Program-made: the position numbers and the translations under genes | Shown here: one piece after another, positions 16,547 through 25,237 of the stretch | Layout of the letters: the number at the start of each line of letters is the position of its first letter | Numbering within the stretch: position 1 is the first letter of the stretch | NCBI RefSeq assembly: GCF_030123365.1 | Contig: NZ_CP126107.1 | Span: 977,501-1,041,500 of the forward strand | Origin: Neobacillus sp. SuZ13 | Lineage (GTDB): Bacteria; Bacillota; Bacilli; Bacillales; Cytobacillaceae | Length of the DNA stretch: 64,000 bases | Reading direction: 5' to 3' | The notes under the pieces: model-generated | Seen by the model: the letters and a program-made list of their open reading frames with translations, nothing else | The model's database searches: none | What the model was told of the DNA's origin: nothing

Positions 16547-17503
16547 TTAATAACCTTTCGAAAAATCTACCAGATTAATTGGTGGAACATTACCAGAAAT
16601 ATAAGCTTTTAGGTTAGGAATTAGAATATTTTCAACTACCCGCTGATTATAATGTTCCGTTGAGCCAGATGTGTGAGGAGTGACGATCACATTTTCCATC
16701 TCCCATAATAGGCTTTCATTACTTAACGGTTCCTTCTCAAACACATCAAGGCCAGCTCCAGATATCGTTCCTTCTGTTAGAGCCTGGATAAGGTCAGCTT
16801 CCACTACAATCTCACCCCGGCCAATATTAATAAAAAATGCAGAAGCCTTCATTTGTTTAAATTGTTCCGTACCAAACATTTGATAAGTATCCTTTGTGAG
16901 CGGTGATGTAACCACCACATAATCACAGGCAGGAAGCAATTCGCCTAATTGACTTGGAGTATACATTTCATCAACATTGTGAGCAGGCATTCCCGAGTGC
17001 CTGACACCAAGAACTTTCATGCCAAAGGCTTTCGCTATTTTAGCTGTTTCTCCCCCAATCGTTCCTACTCCAATGATCCCGATTGTTTTTCCATGGATTT
17101 CTTGTCCCATATGGGCATGATGCCAAGTTTTTTTCTGTTGATTCTTGACGTATGTATGGATTTTGCGTGTTAACCCCAGCATCAATGCAAATATCGTCTC
17201 GGAGATGGGATAGGCGTGAACGCCATTGGCACTAGTTAAGAAAAAATCTCTAGAATTTAATTCTGCAAGAGGTAAAGAATCAACACCAGCACTCCATGTT
17301 TGCAGCCACTTAAGTTTGGATTGTGGGTCGAGACAGTATTCCTTTAACCCCTTACTCCAGCCAGCGATAATTTCCGCATCCTTTACATGCTCCTGCCAAA
17401 TTTGCTTATCCTTGCCAACAATCAATTCCCAATCAGGAATGATATCTTTGATTTGTGAAATGTGATCTTGATCAATATTACGAGTGATAACCATTTTTTT
17501 CAT
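16547..17503 (-). CDS. D-isomer-specific 2-hydroxyacid dehydrogenase
   Basis: 318 residues. NAD-binding Rossmann domain with TIGIIGVGTIGGETAKIAKAFG (GxGxxG) and INIGRGEIVVEADLIQAL. The catalytic set is Arg in the NIGRGE region, Glu in LDVFEKEPL and His in VTPHTSG, all present. The family reduces 2-oxo acids to D-2-hydroxy acids or acts as glyoxylate/phosphoglycerate-type dehydrogenase. The catalytic signature does not fix the substrate. ATG at 17503 is chosen; a TTG immediately upstream at 17506 is at a slightly better distance from GGAGGAA and could be used. Confidence 0.85.
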   Translation of the reverse strand: MKKMVITRNIDQDHISQIKDIIPDWELIVGKDKQIWQEHVKDAEIIAGWSKGLKEYCLDPQSKLKWLQTWSAGVDSLPLAELNSRDFFLTSANGVHAYPISETIFALMLGLTRKIHTYVKNQQKKTWHHAHMGQEIHGKTIGIIGVGTIGGETAKIAKAFGMKVLGVRHSGMPAHNVDEMYTPSQLGELLPACDYVVVTSPLTKDTYQMFGTEQFKQMKASAFFINIGRGEIVVEADLIQALTEGTISGAGLDVFEKEPLSNESLLWEMENVIVTPHTSGSTEHYNQRVVENILIPNLKAYISGNVPPINLVDFSKGY

Positions 17504-17711
17504 CAATGAGGATTCCTCCGTTTAGACAATATTTCCTTAGTTAATGATAACGGAAATCAAAATAAATGATAAGATTTTTGTTGCAATGTTTTTCCAGAAT
17601 GCTGATATTCTTTTTCCAATATCTGTGCTATTATTTAGTGATACGAAGTAAATTTAGATAAGTGAATTGACTTGTTAAACAATTTTTAACGAAGTGAAGG
17701 GAGGGGACGGT

Positions 17712-18923
17712 TTGAAAGAGCGATTGTGGACGAAGTCGTTTATCATGCTTATGGTGGGAAATCTTTTTGTATTTTTGTCATTTCAAATGCTCATTCCTAC
17801 TCTGCCGCCATATATAAAATCAATTGGAGCTTCAGGACTGGAGATAGGCTTAGTGACAGGATTATTTTCGATTGGCGCGGTGATCAGCCGTCCATTTATC
17901 GGCTTTTTGCTTGAGTATAAGCCAAGAAAGTCACTTGTTATAATAGGAGCATTGATGCTCTTCCTAGTTACGATTCTTTATCCCATTTCGCAAATTGTCG
18001 TGATTTTTCTGTTATTCCGCTTCGCCCATGGTCTTGCATGGGGGTGGTCAACCACAGTGAATGGCACTGCAGCGGTAGATGCAATCCCTAATTCGCGGCT
18101 GGGGGAAGGGATGGGTTACTTCGGACTCTCCATGACCATCGCGTACATTGTTGCTCCTAGTCTAGGAATCTTCATTTACAATCTGACTACTTTTGCAAAT
18201 CTTATTTTTATTTCGGCGATCTTAGGGGCTATTTCAATTATTCTGCTTACAGCAGTACGCTATCAAACTCCTCAAGCAGTGATCAATACACGTAAAGAAG
18301 ATTTGAAGTTTTCTTATATAGGATCTTCGATTGAAAAATCAAGTTGGTTTCCAGCCTTTATCACCATTATTATCAATCTAGGATATGGCTCAGTTGTAAC
18401 CTTTATTGTTATTTTTGGTGAAGAGCGCGGCATTGAACAAATCTTTTTGTTTTATATTTTCAACGCAATACTGGCAACATTGGGAAGACCTTTTGCCGGA
18501 AGATGGTTTGATGAAAAAGGTCCGATTGGTCTTGTTTTGTTCTGCACGTTCTCTACGTTTGTTGGGATGTGGGTCCTTTCTTTTGCCCATTCCAACTTGC
18601 TGATTGCCATTTCAGGTGCCTTATTTGGTTTAGGATTTGGCTGTTTGATACCTACACTGCAATCTTGGGCATTACTCATGACACCATCTCATCGGCGAGG
18701 TGTGGCGAACGGGATGATCTTCTCGTCCATTGATTTAGGCCTGGGTTTAAGCGGGATAATATTTGGTGTCGCCGCCCAATTTGTTAGCACGGCATCCATT
18801 TTCCGTATTGCAAGTCTTTTCCTCTTAGCGGCAATTATCATGGTTTTAATCATGGAAAGAAAAAAGCGATCTGGATTACGAGAAGACGTTGTGGCAAAGA
18901 AAAAGGTCAGAACCTCAGTTTAA
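17712..18923 (+). CDS. MFS transporter
   Basis: 403 residues, 12 predicted transmembrane helices. Motif A-like GAVISRPFIGFLLEYKPRK follows TM2, and the second half repeats it as LGRPFAGRWFDEKG. The overall style is that of drug or metabolite exporters (DHA1/YfkF-like), but the substrate is not deducible. TTG at 17712 is preceded at 7 nt by GGAGG; the upstream in-frame GTG at 17694 would put the ribosome site inside the gene. The last codons and stop lie within the terminator stem. Confidence 0.85.
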   Translation: MKERLWTKSFIMLMVGNLFVFLSFQMLIPTLPPYIKSIGASGLEIGLVTGLFSIGAVISRPFIGFLLEYKPRKSLVIIGALMLFLVTILYPISQIVVIFLLFRFAHGLAWGWSTTVNGTAAVDAIPNSRLGEGMGYFGLSMTIAYIVAPSLGIFIYNLTTFANLIFISAILGAISIILLTAVRYQTPQAVINTRKEDLKFSYIGSSIEKSSWFPAFITIIINLGYGSVVTFIVIFGEERGIEQIFLFYIFNAILATLGRPFAGRWFDEKGPIGLVLFCTFSTFVGMWVLSFAHSNLLIAISGALFGLGFGCLIPTLQSWALLMTPSHRRGVANGMIFSSIDLGLGLSGIIFGVAAQFVSTASIFRIASLFLLAAIIMVLIMERKKRSGLREDVVAKKKVRTSV

Positions 18924-18938
18924 CTGAGGCCTGACCTT
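18902..18938 (+). terminator. Terminator overlapping the end of the MFS gene
   Basis: AAAGGTCAG-AACCTCAG pairs with CTGAGG-C-CTGACCTTT around TTTAA, followed by TTT. The stop codon is in the loop. Confidence 0.75.
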
Positions 18939-18947
18939 TTTTATCAT

Positions 18948-20214
18948 TTATATATTCTCTCTTCTTTTACGGTTTTGCATTTTCATGACAATCAATCCGG
19001 CCAAAATTAAGCCAAGACCAGTAGCCATATATTGTACATTGGAGATGCCGTGTCCGGCAGCTGATTTCCAGATTCTGCAGCTGAGTTGTCAGTTGCAGGG
19101 CTGTCGGTATCCACTGGAGCGGGATCCGAATCGTTATCTGTATCCACTGGAGCAGGGGCAGGGGTGTTACCAGTATCTTCAGGTGTTGGATCTGGAGTGT
19201 TTCCTGTATCCCCAGGCGCAGGATCTGGGTCCGGATTATTACCAGGATCACCTGGTGTCGGATCAGGGGTGTTGCCAGGATCGCCTGTATTAGGTGTAGG
19301 ATCATCAGCTTTTATGTTTTCAATCTTTATAGATTTAACCGCTCTGGCACCTTTGCTATCTCTGACATAAACCGTGTAGGTTCCATTCTCAGTTACTTCA
19401 AACTTGTTGTCAGTAATATTTGTCCCTACATCGACTGAGGCGAAATCCTCAATTGTTTTTTCACCTGCAAGCCATTGAATCGCATATGCCTTTTTTGCAG
19501 TAGTCGAAACAGTAATGGTCACAGGATCCTTTGTTTGTTCAGTGGTTGACGGGGTTAGATCAATCGTAATATCAGCTGGAGCTTGTGCAGCTAATAGAGT
19601 GGTTGAAAGGCTAGCTAACACTTGCTGACCTGTTTCATTTGGATGAACATCTTCGCCTGGGAAAATATATTCCGCCTGATGGTTTTTAAAGGCTGAATAG
19701 GCATCAGCTAATAGTGATTTGGATTGAGCAGCTGCCCCCAGGAATCCTTGCTTAACAGTTGGAAGGAAAAGCTCACCAATTGGATATAGGTTGGCTAATG
19801 TATCGGTAAATGGATTGTAAATGTTGTAAATAATAAGCTGAGCATCAGGATTTACCGTCTTAACTGTCCCGATAATCGTACTTAAGTTAGTAAATAGTTT
19901 ACCAGAAATCTGCTGAATGACACCGTTAAAAAGGACAGGATCAATTGGTGTTGTTGGATTAGCCCTTAGTGCCTGGATATTTGGATCTTGTAAAAAATCA
20001 TTACTGCCAATATCAAGAGTAATGACATCCGCATTTTTAATCACTTCGAGGTTTTCGGGTTTGTTCATTTCCGTTAACAATTGTGCAGAGGTCCAGCCTC
20101 CACCACTAATGTTTTTCGCAACTTCGTATTTCCCATTTCCAATCAAGTAGGGAAATGCCTTTAACGATTGATGAGAGTTGTCTCCTTCTAAATTCCAACC
20201 ATATGTCCTTTTTT
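18948..20214 (-). pseudogene. Decayed GDSL/SGNH esterase with LPXTG-type wall anchor
   Basis: The longest intact frame (19007-20146, 379 codons) encodes an SGNH hydrolase body with block III DIGSNDF and block V GEDVHPN, then Pro/Asp/Thr-rich wall-spanning repeats and LPDTA. Upstream, the frame stays open to about 20214, encoding YGWNLEGD and KAFPYLIG, but hits a stop before the expected signal peptide and GDS block I with the catalytic Ser. Downstream, the frame after LPDTASPMYN ends at LLVLA, while the next frame encodes the expected hydrophobic segment ATGLGLILAGLIV and basic tail NRKRRE to a stop at 18948. So the 5' end is lost and there is a frameshift near 19026-19035. Sequencing error could explain the frameshift but not the missing 5' end. 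Confidence 0.7.
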
Positions 20215-20335
20215 CGAATATTCAATATATATCATTCTACAAAATATGCAAATAGACCTATGAAATGAGATTCAGAGGATTCTTTCTATAAATAGTAGTA
20301 ACATGTACAGGATTTGAACACTCTGCTGGCTTTTC

Positions 20336-20352
20336 TGTCCAAACAATAAACA
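20336..20352 (+). promoter_or_regulatory. Candidate activator site (UAS) for the sigma-54 regulator
   Basis: TGTCCA-AACAA-TAAACA, an imperfect form of the perfect TGTCCA-N5-TGGACA palindrome at 23364-23380. It lies 42 bp upstream of the -24 box, in the range used by enhancer-binding proteins. Confidence 0.5.
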
Positions 20353-20392
20353 CTTTTGGGTTTAACTTCTGTGCATGTATCTAGAGACCTTT

Positions 20393-20409
20393 TTGGCACT
20401 ATACTTGCA
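20393..20409 (+). promoter_or_regulatory. Sigma-54 (SigL) promoter
   Basis: TTGGCAC-TATA-CTTGCA gives TGGCAC-N5-TTGCA, a full match to the -24/-12 consensus. It lies about 40 bp upstream of the 3-hydroxyacyl-CoA dehydrogenase start. Confidence 0.85.
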
Positions 20410-20447
20410 AGATAATAAAGTATCATTCTTGTTTAGGAGGTTAAAAG

Positions 20448-21215
20448 ATGCAAATAAATACTTGTCGGGCAGTTGTAACAGGAGGCGCTTCAGGGCTAGG
20501 AGAAGCGACAGTTCGAAAGATTATTCAAAATGGTGGAAGGGCAGTTATTTTTGATCAATCTGAAGAAAAAGGTTTGCAGCTCCAAACAGAATTAGGGGAA
20601 GCCGTATTTTTTATAAAGGCTGATGTCACGAAAGAAGAGGACATTCAAGAGGGGGTTCATCAAGCAGCGGATTATATGGGCAGTATAAATACTGTTGTGA
20701 ACTGTGCAGGAATTGGTATTGCCGAGAAGGTGATTGGCAGAAATGGTGCACATAATCTTTCACTTTTTTCAAAAGTCATTCATGTAAATTTAATTGGTTC
20801 GTTCAATGTGATTCGGATTGCTGCGGCAGTAATGACAGGCAATGAAGTGAATGAACAAGGTGAAAGAGGTGTGATTATTAATACTGCTTCAGTTGCCGCC
20901 TTTGACGGGCAAATTGGCCAGGCTGCTTACAGTGCTTCTAAAGGGGGAATTGTTGGAATGACCCTGCCAATCGCAAGAGAGCTGGCCCGCTACGGGATTC
21001 GCGTCATGACGATTGCACCTGGACTATTCCACACACCGATGTTTGATACACTCCCGCAAGAGGCAAAAGATTCGCTCGGAAAAATGGTTCCATTTCCATC
21101 AAGGCTCGGATATCCAAATGAATACGCGCAACTCGTTCAAAGTATCATCGAAAATCCGATGTTAAATGGAGAAACAATCCGGCTGGATGGGGCGATTAGA
21201 ATGCAGCCGAAATAA
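20448..21215 (+). CDS. 3-hydroxyacyl-CoA dehydrogenase, short-chain (HSD10-like) type
   Basis: 255-residue short-chain dehydrogenase. NAD site VTGGASGLG (residues 10-18), NCAG, catalytic Ser in [10 protein letters not shown], and YSASK. The insert around [16 protein letters not shown], ending [14 protein letters not shown], is typical of type-2 3-hydroxyacyl-CoA dehydrogenases (HSD10), which oxidise 3-hydroxyacyl-CoA or 2-methyl-3-hydroxybutyryl-CoA. A perfect sigma-54 promoter and an AGGAGG ribosome site precede it, and a likely activator gene follows, linking it to the acyl-CoA genes downstream. Confidence 0.85.
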   Translation: MQINTCRAVVTGGASGLGEATVRKIIQNGGRAVIFDQSEEKGLQLQTELGEAVFFIKADVTKEEDIQEGVHQAADYMGSINTVVNCAGIGIAEKVIGRNGAHNLSLFSKVIHVNLIGSFNVIRIAAAVMTGNEVNEQGERGVIINTASVAAFDGQIGQAAYSASKGGIVGMTLPIARELARYGIRVMTIAPGLFHTPMFDTLPQEAKDSLGKMVPFPSRLGYPNEYAQLVQSIIENPMLNGETIRLDGAIRMQPK

Positions 21216-21226
21216 ACTTTGGAAAC

Positions 21227-21255
21227 AAGGGGGAATTCCAATAGGAATCCCCCTT
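21227..21255. terminator. Bidirectional terminator
   Basis: AAGGGGGAATTCC and GGAATCCCCCTT form a GC-rich stem between the convergent dehydrogenase and zinc-ribbon genes. T residues follow on both sides. Confidence 0.7.
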
Positions 21256-21261
21256 AATCCA

Positions 21262-21468
21262 TCACCCTCCAAAGAATAGGTCGATGATATTTGAAGCAGT
21301 GGATGTTTTTTTATTATAAAACTCTGAGTATCCACAGTTCTTGCAGAAGACAACCGTAAACGTATTGTGTTGAAGATCAAACATCTTTGATAGACCTGTC
21401 CCTGTCATGGCTACATCTTTTGTTCCTGTATCTCTGCTGCCACATTTAATACAGCCTTTTTGGCTCAT
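21262..21468 (-). CDS. Small zinc-ribbon protein (DUF2082-like)
   Basis: 68 residues with two Cys pairs, CIKC near the N-terminus and CKNC in the middle, spaced as a zinc ribbon. The pattern fits small nucleic-acid-binding zinc-ribbon proteins of the DUF2082 type. GAGGAGTGAG precedes the ATG. It is divergent from the sigma-54 regulator gene, and no functional link is evident. Confidence 0.75.
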   Translation of the reverse strand: MSQKGCIKCGSRDTGTKDVAMTGTGLSKMFDLQHNTFTVVFCKNCGYSEFYNKKTSTASNIIDLFFGG

Positions 21469-21609
21469 AATCTCACTCCTCGAATAAATTCCTCTTTTTT
21501 AATTACGACTAATGAGGCTAAAAGTTCCCATGAAAAATAGATATTATTAAAATATTCAAAAATATGCCTAGCTTTTGTTACAATAAAAATATGAAGAAAG
21601 GGGGACAAC

Positions 21610-23355
21610 ATGGTCCAATTTAACGAGTTGATTACGCCAGTCGACTGCATAGTTACTGAGGATACAACACTATCTGAGGCTGTCCGTTTAATGAATAACA
21701 AGAAGTGGAACTTGCTGCCAGTCATAGACACAAATGGAAAACTAGCGGGCGTTTTTACGCGAAGCGGGTTATGTCAAATGGTCCTGGAAGAGGAGCCGCT
21801 ATCCACCCCTATCAAAACTTATATAAAAGAACAAGTTGAAACTCTTCCAATTGACACCCCCTATGAGAGTATCGAAAAAATTGTAAAAAAAAGCCAGGTA
21901 GGTACCGGTGTAGTTATCAATCATCAAAACCATGTGGTAGGAATCCTCACGAAAACAGATATGGTCATGTCCCTGCTGAAAACCTCACAAGAATTAAATA
22001 AAGTAAAAACCTTAAAAAGGACCTTAGAAACTGCTTTAGATCATGCTTACGACGGAATTGTCATGACGGATGAAAAGAAGAACATCCAGATGGTCAGCCC
22101 TCCTCTACTCGAATTATTTAATCTTAAACTTGAATCCGTTCTCTACAAACCAGTTGCCAAAGTATTGCCGGCACTTCATCTCGACAATGTCTATCAGACA
22201 GAAACAGCCGAGGTCAGTGGTTTTCTAGAGATTAATGGCATTAAATATATGGTCCACCGAATTCCAATCTTAGAGGATGGGAAAGTCATCGGAGCGATTG
22301 GAAAAATAGTGTTCAGACAATTAAACGAGGTCAGTGAATTATTTAAAAAGCTGCAGAAAGCCGAGAATAAGGCGAGCTTTTATCATCAGCAATTTCAAAA
22401 GTCGGAGTCTGCTAGATTTACTTGGGAGCACCTATTAACAGTTGATTCCTACATGGAAAAACTGAAGAAAAGTGCAGCCAAAGCAGCCAAGGGCCGGTCC
22501 ACCATTCTTATTCGCGGAGAAAGCGGCACGGGTAAAGAGTTGTTTGCCCAGGCAATTCATAATAGTAGTGCAAGAAGTACAGGGAAGTTTATTGTCGTAA
22601 ATTGTGCGGCGATTCCAGAGGATTTGTTAGAATCTGAGTTTTTTGGTTATGACGAAGGTGCATTTACGGGTGCAAGGCAAAAAGGCAAACTTGGAAAGTT
22701 TGATTTGGCTAATGGCGGAACCCTTTTCCTCGATGAAATTGGGGATATGTCCCTCTCATTACAGGCCAAACTGCTCCGTGTGCTTCAAGAGCGAGAATTC
22801 TATCGGGTTGGTGGAACGGTAAGAATTCAAGTAGATGTCCGAATCATTGCAGCCACCAATCGGAACTTGGAAGAAATGGTCAAAGAGGGCCTGTTTCGAG
22901 AGGATTTATATTATCGTCTTAATGTCATTTCATTGTACGTCCCACCGCTTCGCGATCGACTGTATGATACAGATCATTTAATTGAGCGGTTTATGATTGA
23001 ATTGAATCAAATATTAGGAACCAGCATTACGGGAATGGATTACAGGGCAAGAGAAGCGATGCTAAGTTATTCTTGGCCTGGAAATGTTCGCGAACTGCGG
23101 AATGTGATGGAACGGGGTATGACCTTTGCAGAAAATGGGAAAATCATGCTTGAGGATCTCCCCGATTATTTAGTAAAGCAGGTTTCTAAGATCGAGGCTT
23201 CTCCAAATATATCATTAGTTGAAAATGCTGAACTAGAAGCGATTAAAAAGGCACTCGTCCAAGTCCAAGGAAATAAGGTTCAAGCCGCTAAATTACTAGG
23301 AATCAGCCGATCAGGTTTATATGAAAAAATCAAAAAATATAAACTGCCTACATAG
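21610..23355 (+). CDS. Sigma-54-dependent activator, CBS-CBS-PAS-AAA-Fis
   Basis: 581 residues. Two CBS motifs occupy about residues 5-120, a PAS domain about 125-235, the AAA+ domain about 265-490, and a Fis-type helix-turn-helix ends the protein ([22 protein letters not shown]). Walker A is GESGTGKE (about 303-310), GAFTGA is intact near 350, and Walker B is [12 protein letters not shown]. It therefore can contact SigL and hydrolyse ATP. The CBS pair could bind an adenine nucleotide or CoA-type ligand, and the PAS domain a small molecule. Two sigma-54 promoters flank the gene (20393 and 23475), each with TGTCCA-type sites, so these acyl-CoA genes are its probable targets. Confidence 0.93.
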   Translation: MVQFNELITPVDCIVTEDTTLSEAVRLMNNKKWNLLPVIDTNGKLAGVFTRSGLCQMVLEEEPLSTPIKTYIKEQVETLPIDTPYESIEKIVKKSQVGTGVVINHQNHVVGILTKTDMVMSLLKTSQELNKVKTLKRTLETALDHAYDGIVMTDEKKNIQMVSPPLLELFNLKLESVLYKPVAKVLPALHLDNVYQTETAEVSGFLEINGIKYMVHRIPILEDGKVIGAIGKIVFRQLNEVSELFKKLQKAENKASFYHQQFQKSESARFTWEHLLTVDSYMEKLKKSAAKAAKGRSTILIRGESGTGKELFAQAIHNSSARSTGKFIVVNCAAIPEDLLESEFFGYDEGAFTGARQKGKLGKFDLANGGTLFLDEIGDMSLSLQAKLLRVLQEREFYRVGGTVRIQVDVRIIAATNRNLEEMVKEGLFREDLYYRLNVISLYVPPLRDRLYDTDHLIERFMIELNQILGTSITGMDYRAREAMLSYSWPGNVRELRNVMERGMTFAENGKIMLEDLPDYLVKQVSKIEASPNISLVENAELEAIKKALVQVQGNKVQAAKLLGISRSGLYEKIKKYKLPT

Positions 23356-23363
23356 GAGAAGGG

Positions 23364-23403
23364 TGTCCAGAAAATGGACACTATATTGTCCACTATGTTT
23401 GGA
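23364..23403 (+). promoter_or_regulatory. Activator binding sites (UAS) for the sigma-54 regulator
   Basis: 23364-23380 is the perfect palindrome TGTCCA-GAAAA-TGGACA. A second, imperfect copy starts at 23387 (TGTCCA, then TTGGAT). They lie 85-110 bp upstream of the -24 box at 23475, directly after the regulator's stop codon. Confidence 0.65.
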
Positions 23404-23473
23404 TGTTACACATCTCGTCATTGAAACTTGCGTTTTTTCAGGACTGTAGAACTACAACATGATTTCTAGTATA

Positions 23474-23490
23474 TTGGCATAAAAATTGCA
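23474..23490 (+). promoter_or_regulatory. Sigma-54 (SigL) promoter of the acyl-CoA operon
   Basis: TTGGCATAAAAATTGCA fits TGGCA(C/T)-N5-TTGCA. It lies about 42 bp before the acyl-CoA ligase start and in front of the run of genes to 30567. Confidence 0.85.
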
Positions 23491-23531
23491 TAAATACTAG
23501 AGTAGTCTTTTTTTAAAAGGGGGATTCAATT

Positions 23532-25067
23532 ATGAATATCGGAAGCTTACTAGCACAAACTGCCCGCAAGTTCCCTGAATTACTAGCGATCGAATGTGAG
23601 GGGCGAAGCTATACATATCGCCGATTTAATGAGGAAGTAAACCGACTTGCTAACGGTTTGTTGATGCAGGGCGTCAATAAAGGTGACAAGCTTGCATTGA
23701 TGATGAAGAATTCGGATCACTTTGTCTTGACCTTCTTTGCTGTTGCAAAAATTGGTGCAGTTGCCGTCCCGATTAACTTCCGCCTCACTGCTTCAGAGGT
23801 TCACTACATTTTAGACCAATCCGATACGTCTTTGGTTGTGTGTGATAAGGAGTTCGAATCCATCATTGCCGCGGCTAAACAAGGCACGGATGTCCGGTTG
23901 GTAATTACAGTCGAGGAACCAGAAACCACGGGTTACTATTCTTATCAAGGAGTTTTATCAGAGAACAAGACTGAACCAGATGTGCTGGTTTCTGAGCAGG
24001 ATGATTTAGAAATCCTGTATACTTCAGGGACAACAGGACGTCCGAAGGGTGCCTTGTTTGATCATAGTCAAATTTTTAAAGTAGGAATTGCTGTCGTTAT
24101 TAACATGGGGATCCGGCAGCATGAACGCATTCTCCATCTCGCACCGCTGTTTCACTCGGCCCAATTAAACCTGTTTCTTATCTCAGGTGTAGCACTTGGT
24201 GCCACGCATATTATCCATCGCGATTTTCACCCAGTAAAAACACTCCAAGCGATTCAAGAACACAAAATCACCCACCTTTTTGCCGTTCCAGCTATGTATA
24301 ATTTTCTTCTCCAGGTTCCTAATGCAGCAGATTATGATTTATCTTCTATACAGAGAGTCGGCTACGGGGCCGCGCCCATGGCACCAGAACTGGTCAAAAA
24401 AACCATTCAACTCTTTAAAACCGATCAATTTTATAACCTTTGCGGCTTGACAGAAGCTGGTCCAGGCGGAATTCTCCTTGACCCGGAAGGTCACAAACAC
24501 CATCTTGGCAAAGGCGGGAAACCCATTTTCTTAACAGAAACAAGGGTTGTCAATGAAGAGGGTAAGGATGTATTACCTGGGGCCATTGGTGAATTTATTG
24601 TTCGCAGCGACATGGTGATGAAGGAATATTATAGAAAACCGGAAGAAACGAAGAGTACCTTGAAAAATGGCTGGCTCTATACAGGTGACTTAGCAACAAT
24701 TGATGAAGAAGGGTATATCACGTTAGTGGATCGTAAAAAAGACATGATTATCTCCGGCGGTGAAAATGTATACTCTGTTGAAGTGGAATCGGTTCTATTT
24801 GAACATCCAGATGTCCTCGACGCAGCCATTATAGGTTTGCCTGATGAGGTTTGGGGAGAAGCGGTCTGTGCAATCATTGTACCGAAGGAAGGTACATTAA
24901 TTGATGAGCAGGAATTAAAGAGTTTCTGCCGCCAAAAATTAGCAGGCTATAAGGTTCCTCGGCGAATTTTTATAGAAGAGCAGCTACCGCGGAACGCTTC
25001 AGGGAAAGTACTTAAATATCAACTGCGTGAGAGGATGAGAGGTATAAACATAATGAAAAACCATTAG
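23532..25067 (+). CDS. Acyl-CoA synthetase (AMP-forming)
   Basis: 511-residue ANL-superfamily ligase, activating a carboxylic acid as acyl-AMP and then acyl-CoA. The P-loop-like motif is YTSGTTGRPKGALF, with YNLCGLTEAGPGG, GWLYTGDLATIDEEGY and RKKDMIISGGENVYSVEVE. The catalytic C-terminal Lys lies in LPRNASGKVLKYQLR. The length and motif set fit medium- or long-chain or aryl-CoA ligases; the acid is unknown. It is the first gene behind the second sigma-54 promoter, with an AAAAGGGGG ribosome site. Confidence 0.9.
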   Translation: MNIGSLLAQTARKFPELLAIECEGRSYTYRRFNEEVNRLANGLLMQGVNKGDKLALMMKNSDHFVLTFFAVAKIGAVAVPINFRLTASEVHYILDQSDTSLVVCDKEFESIIAAAKQGTDVRLVITVEEPETTGYYSYQGVLSENKTEPDVLVSEQDDLEILYTSGTTGRPKGALFDHSQIFKVGIAVVINMGIRQHERILHLAPLFHSAQLNLFLISGVALGATHIIHRDFHPVKTLQAIQEHKITHLFAVPAMYNFLLQVPNAADYDLSSIQRVGYGAAPMAPELVKKTIQLFKTDQFYNLCGLTEAGPGGILLDPEGHKHHLGKGGKPIFLTETRVVNEEGKDVLPGAIGEFIVRSDMVMKEYYRKPEETKSTLKNGWLYTGDLATIDEEGYITLVDRKKDMIISGGENVYSVEVESVLFEHPDVLDAAIIGLPDEVWGEAVCAIIVPKEGTLIDEQELKSFCRQKLAGYKVPRRIFIEEQLPRNASGKVLKYQLRERMRGINIMKNH

Positions 25068-25105
25068 TTATGGATTATATTTCCAATAATTGAATAAAAA
25101 CATCT

Positions 25106-25188
25106 GAGATTTGTATAAAAAGCCCAAACTTATGTAAAAAAACACTGGATTTGTAAAAATAACGGCCAAATTTGTAATAAGGCCTTTA
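25106..25188. repeat. Degenerate repeat with 21-bp period
   Basis: Four adjacent 21-base segments starting at 25106, 25127, 25148 and 25169 share a core (A/G)(A/T)TTTGTA(A/T)AA-like pattern followed by a GCC- or CACT-containing end. It occupies the gap between the ligase and the acyl-CoA dehydrogenase genes. The same 21-bp period recurs at 27586 and 33716. Confidence 0.5.
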
Positions 25189-25201
25189 CTGAACATTAAA
25201 A

Positions 25202-25216
25202 TTGTAAGCGTTAACC
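25202..25216 (+). promoter_or_regulatory. Candidate cre site upstream of the acyl-CoA dehydrogenase gene
   Basis: TTGTAAGCGTTAACC has one mismatch (final base) to the cre consensus WTGNAANCGNWNNCW. It is 22 bp before the start codon, so CcpA bound here would act as a roadblock or repressor, fitting carbon repression of fatty-acid use. Confidence 0.5.
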
Positions 25217-25237
25217 CTAAGGAAAAGAGGTTTTTTA

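Noticed and set aside
18967..19305. Separate genes overlapping the repeat region of the GDSL gene
   Set aside because: They are frame shadows of the Pro/Asp/Thr-rich repeats; the minus-strand one only reflects the frameshifted tail.
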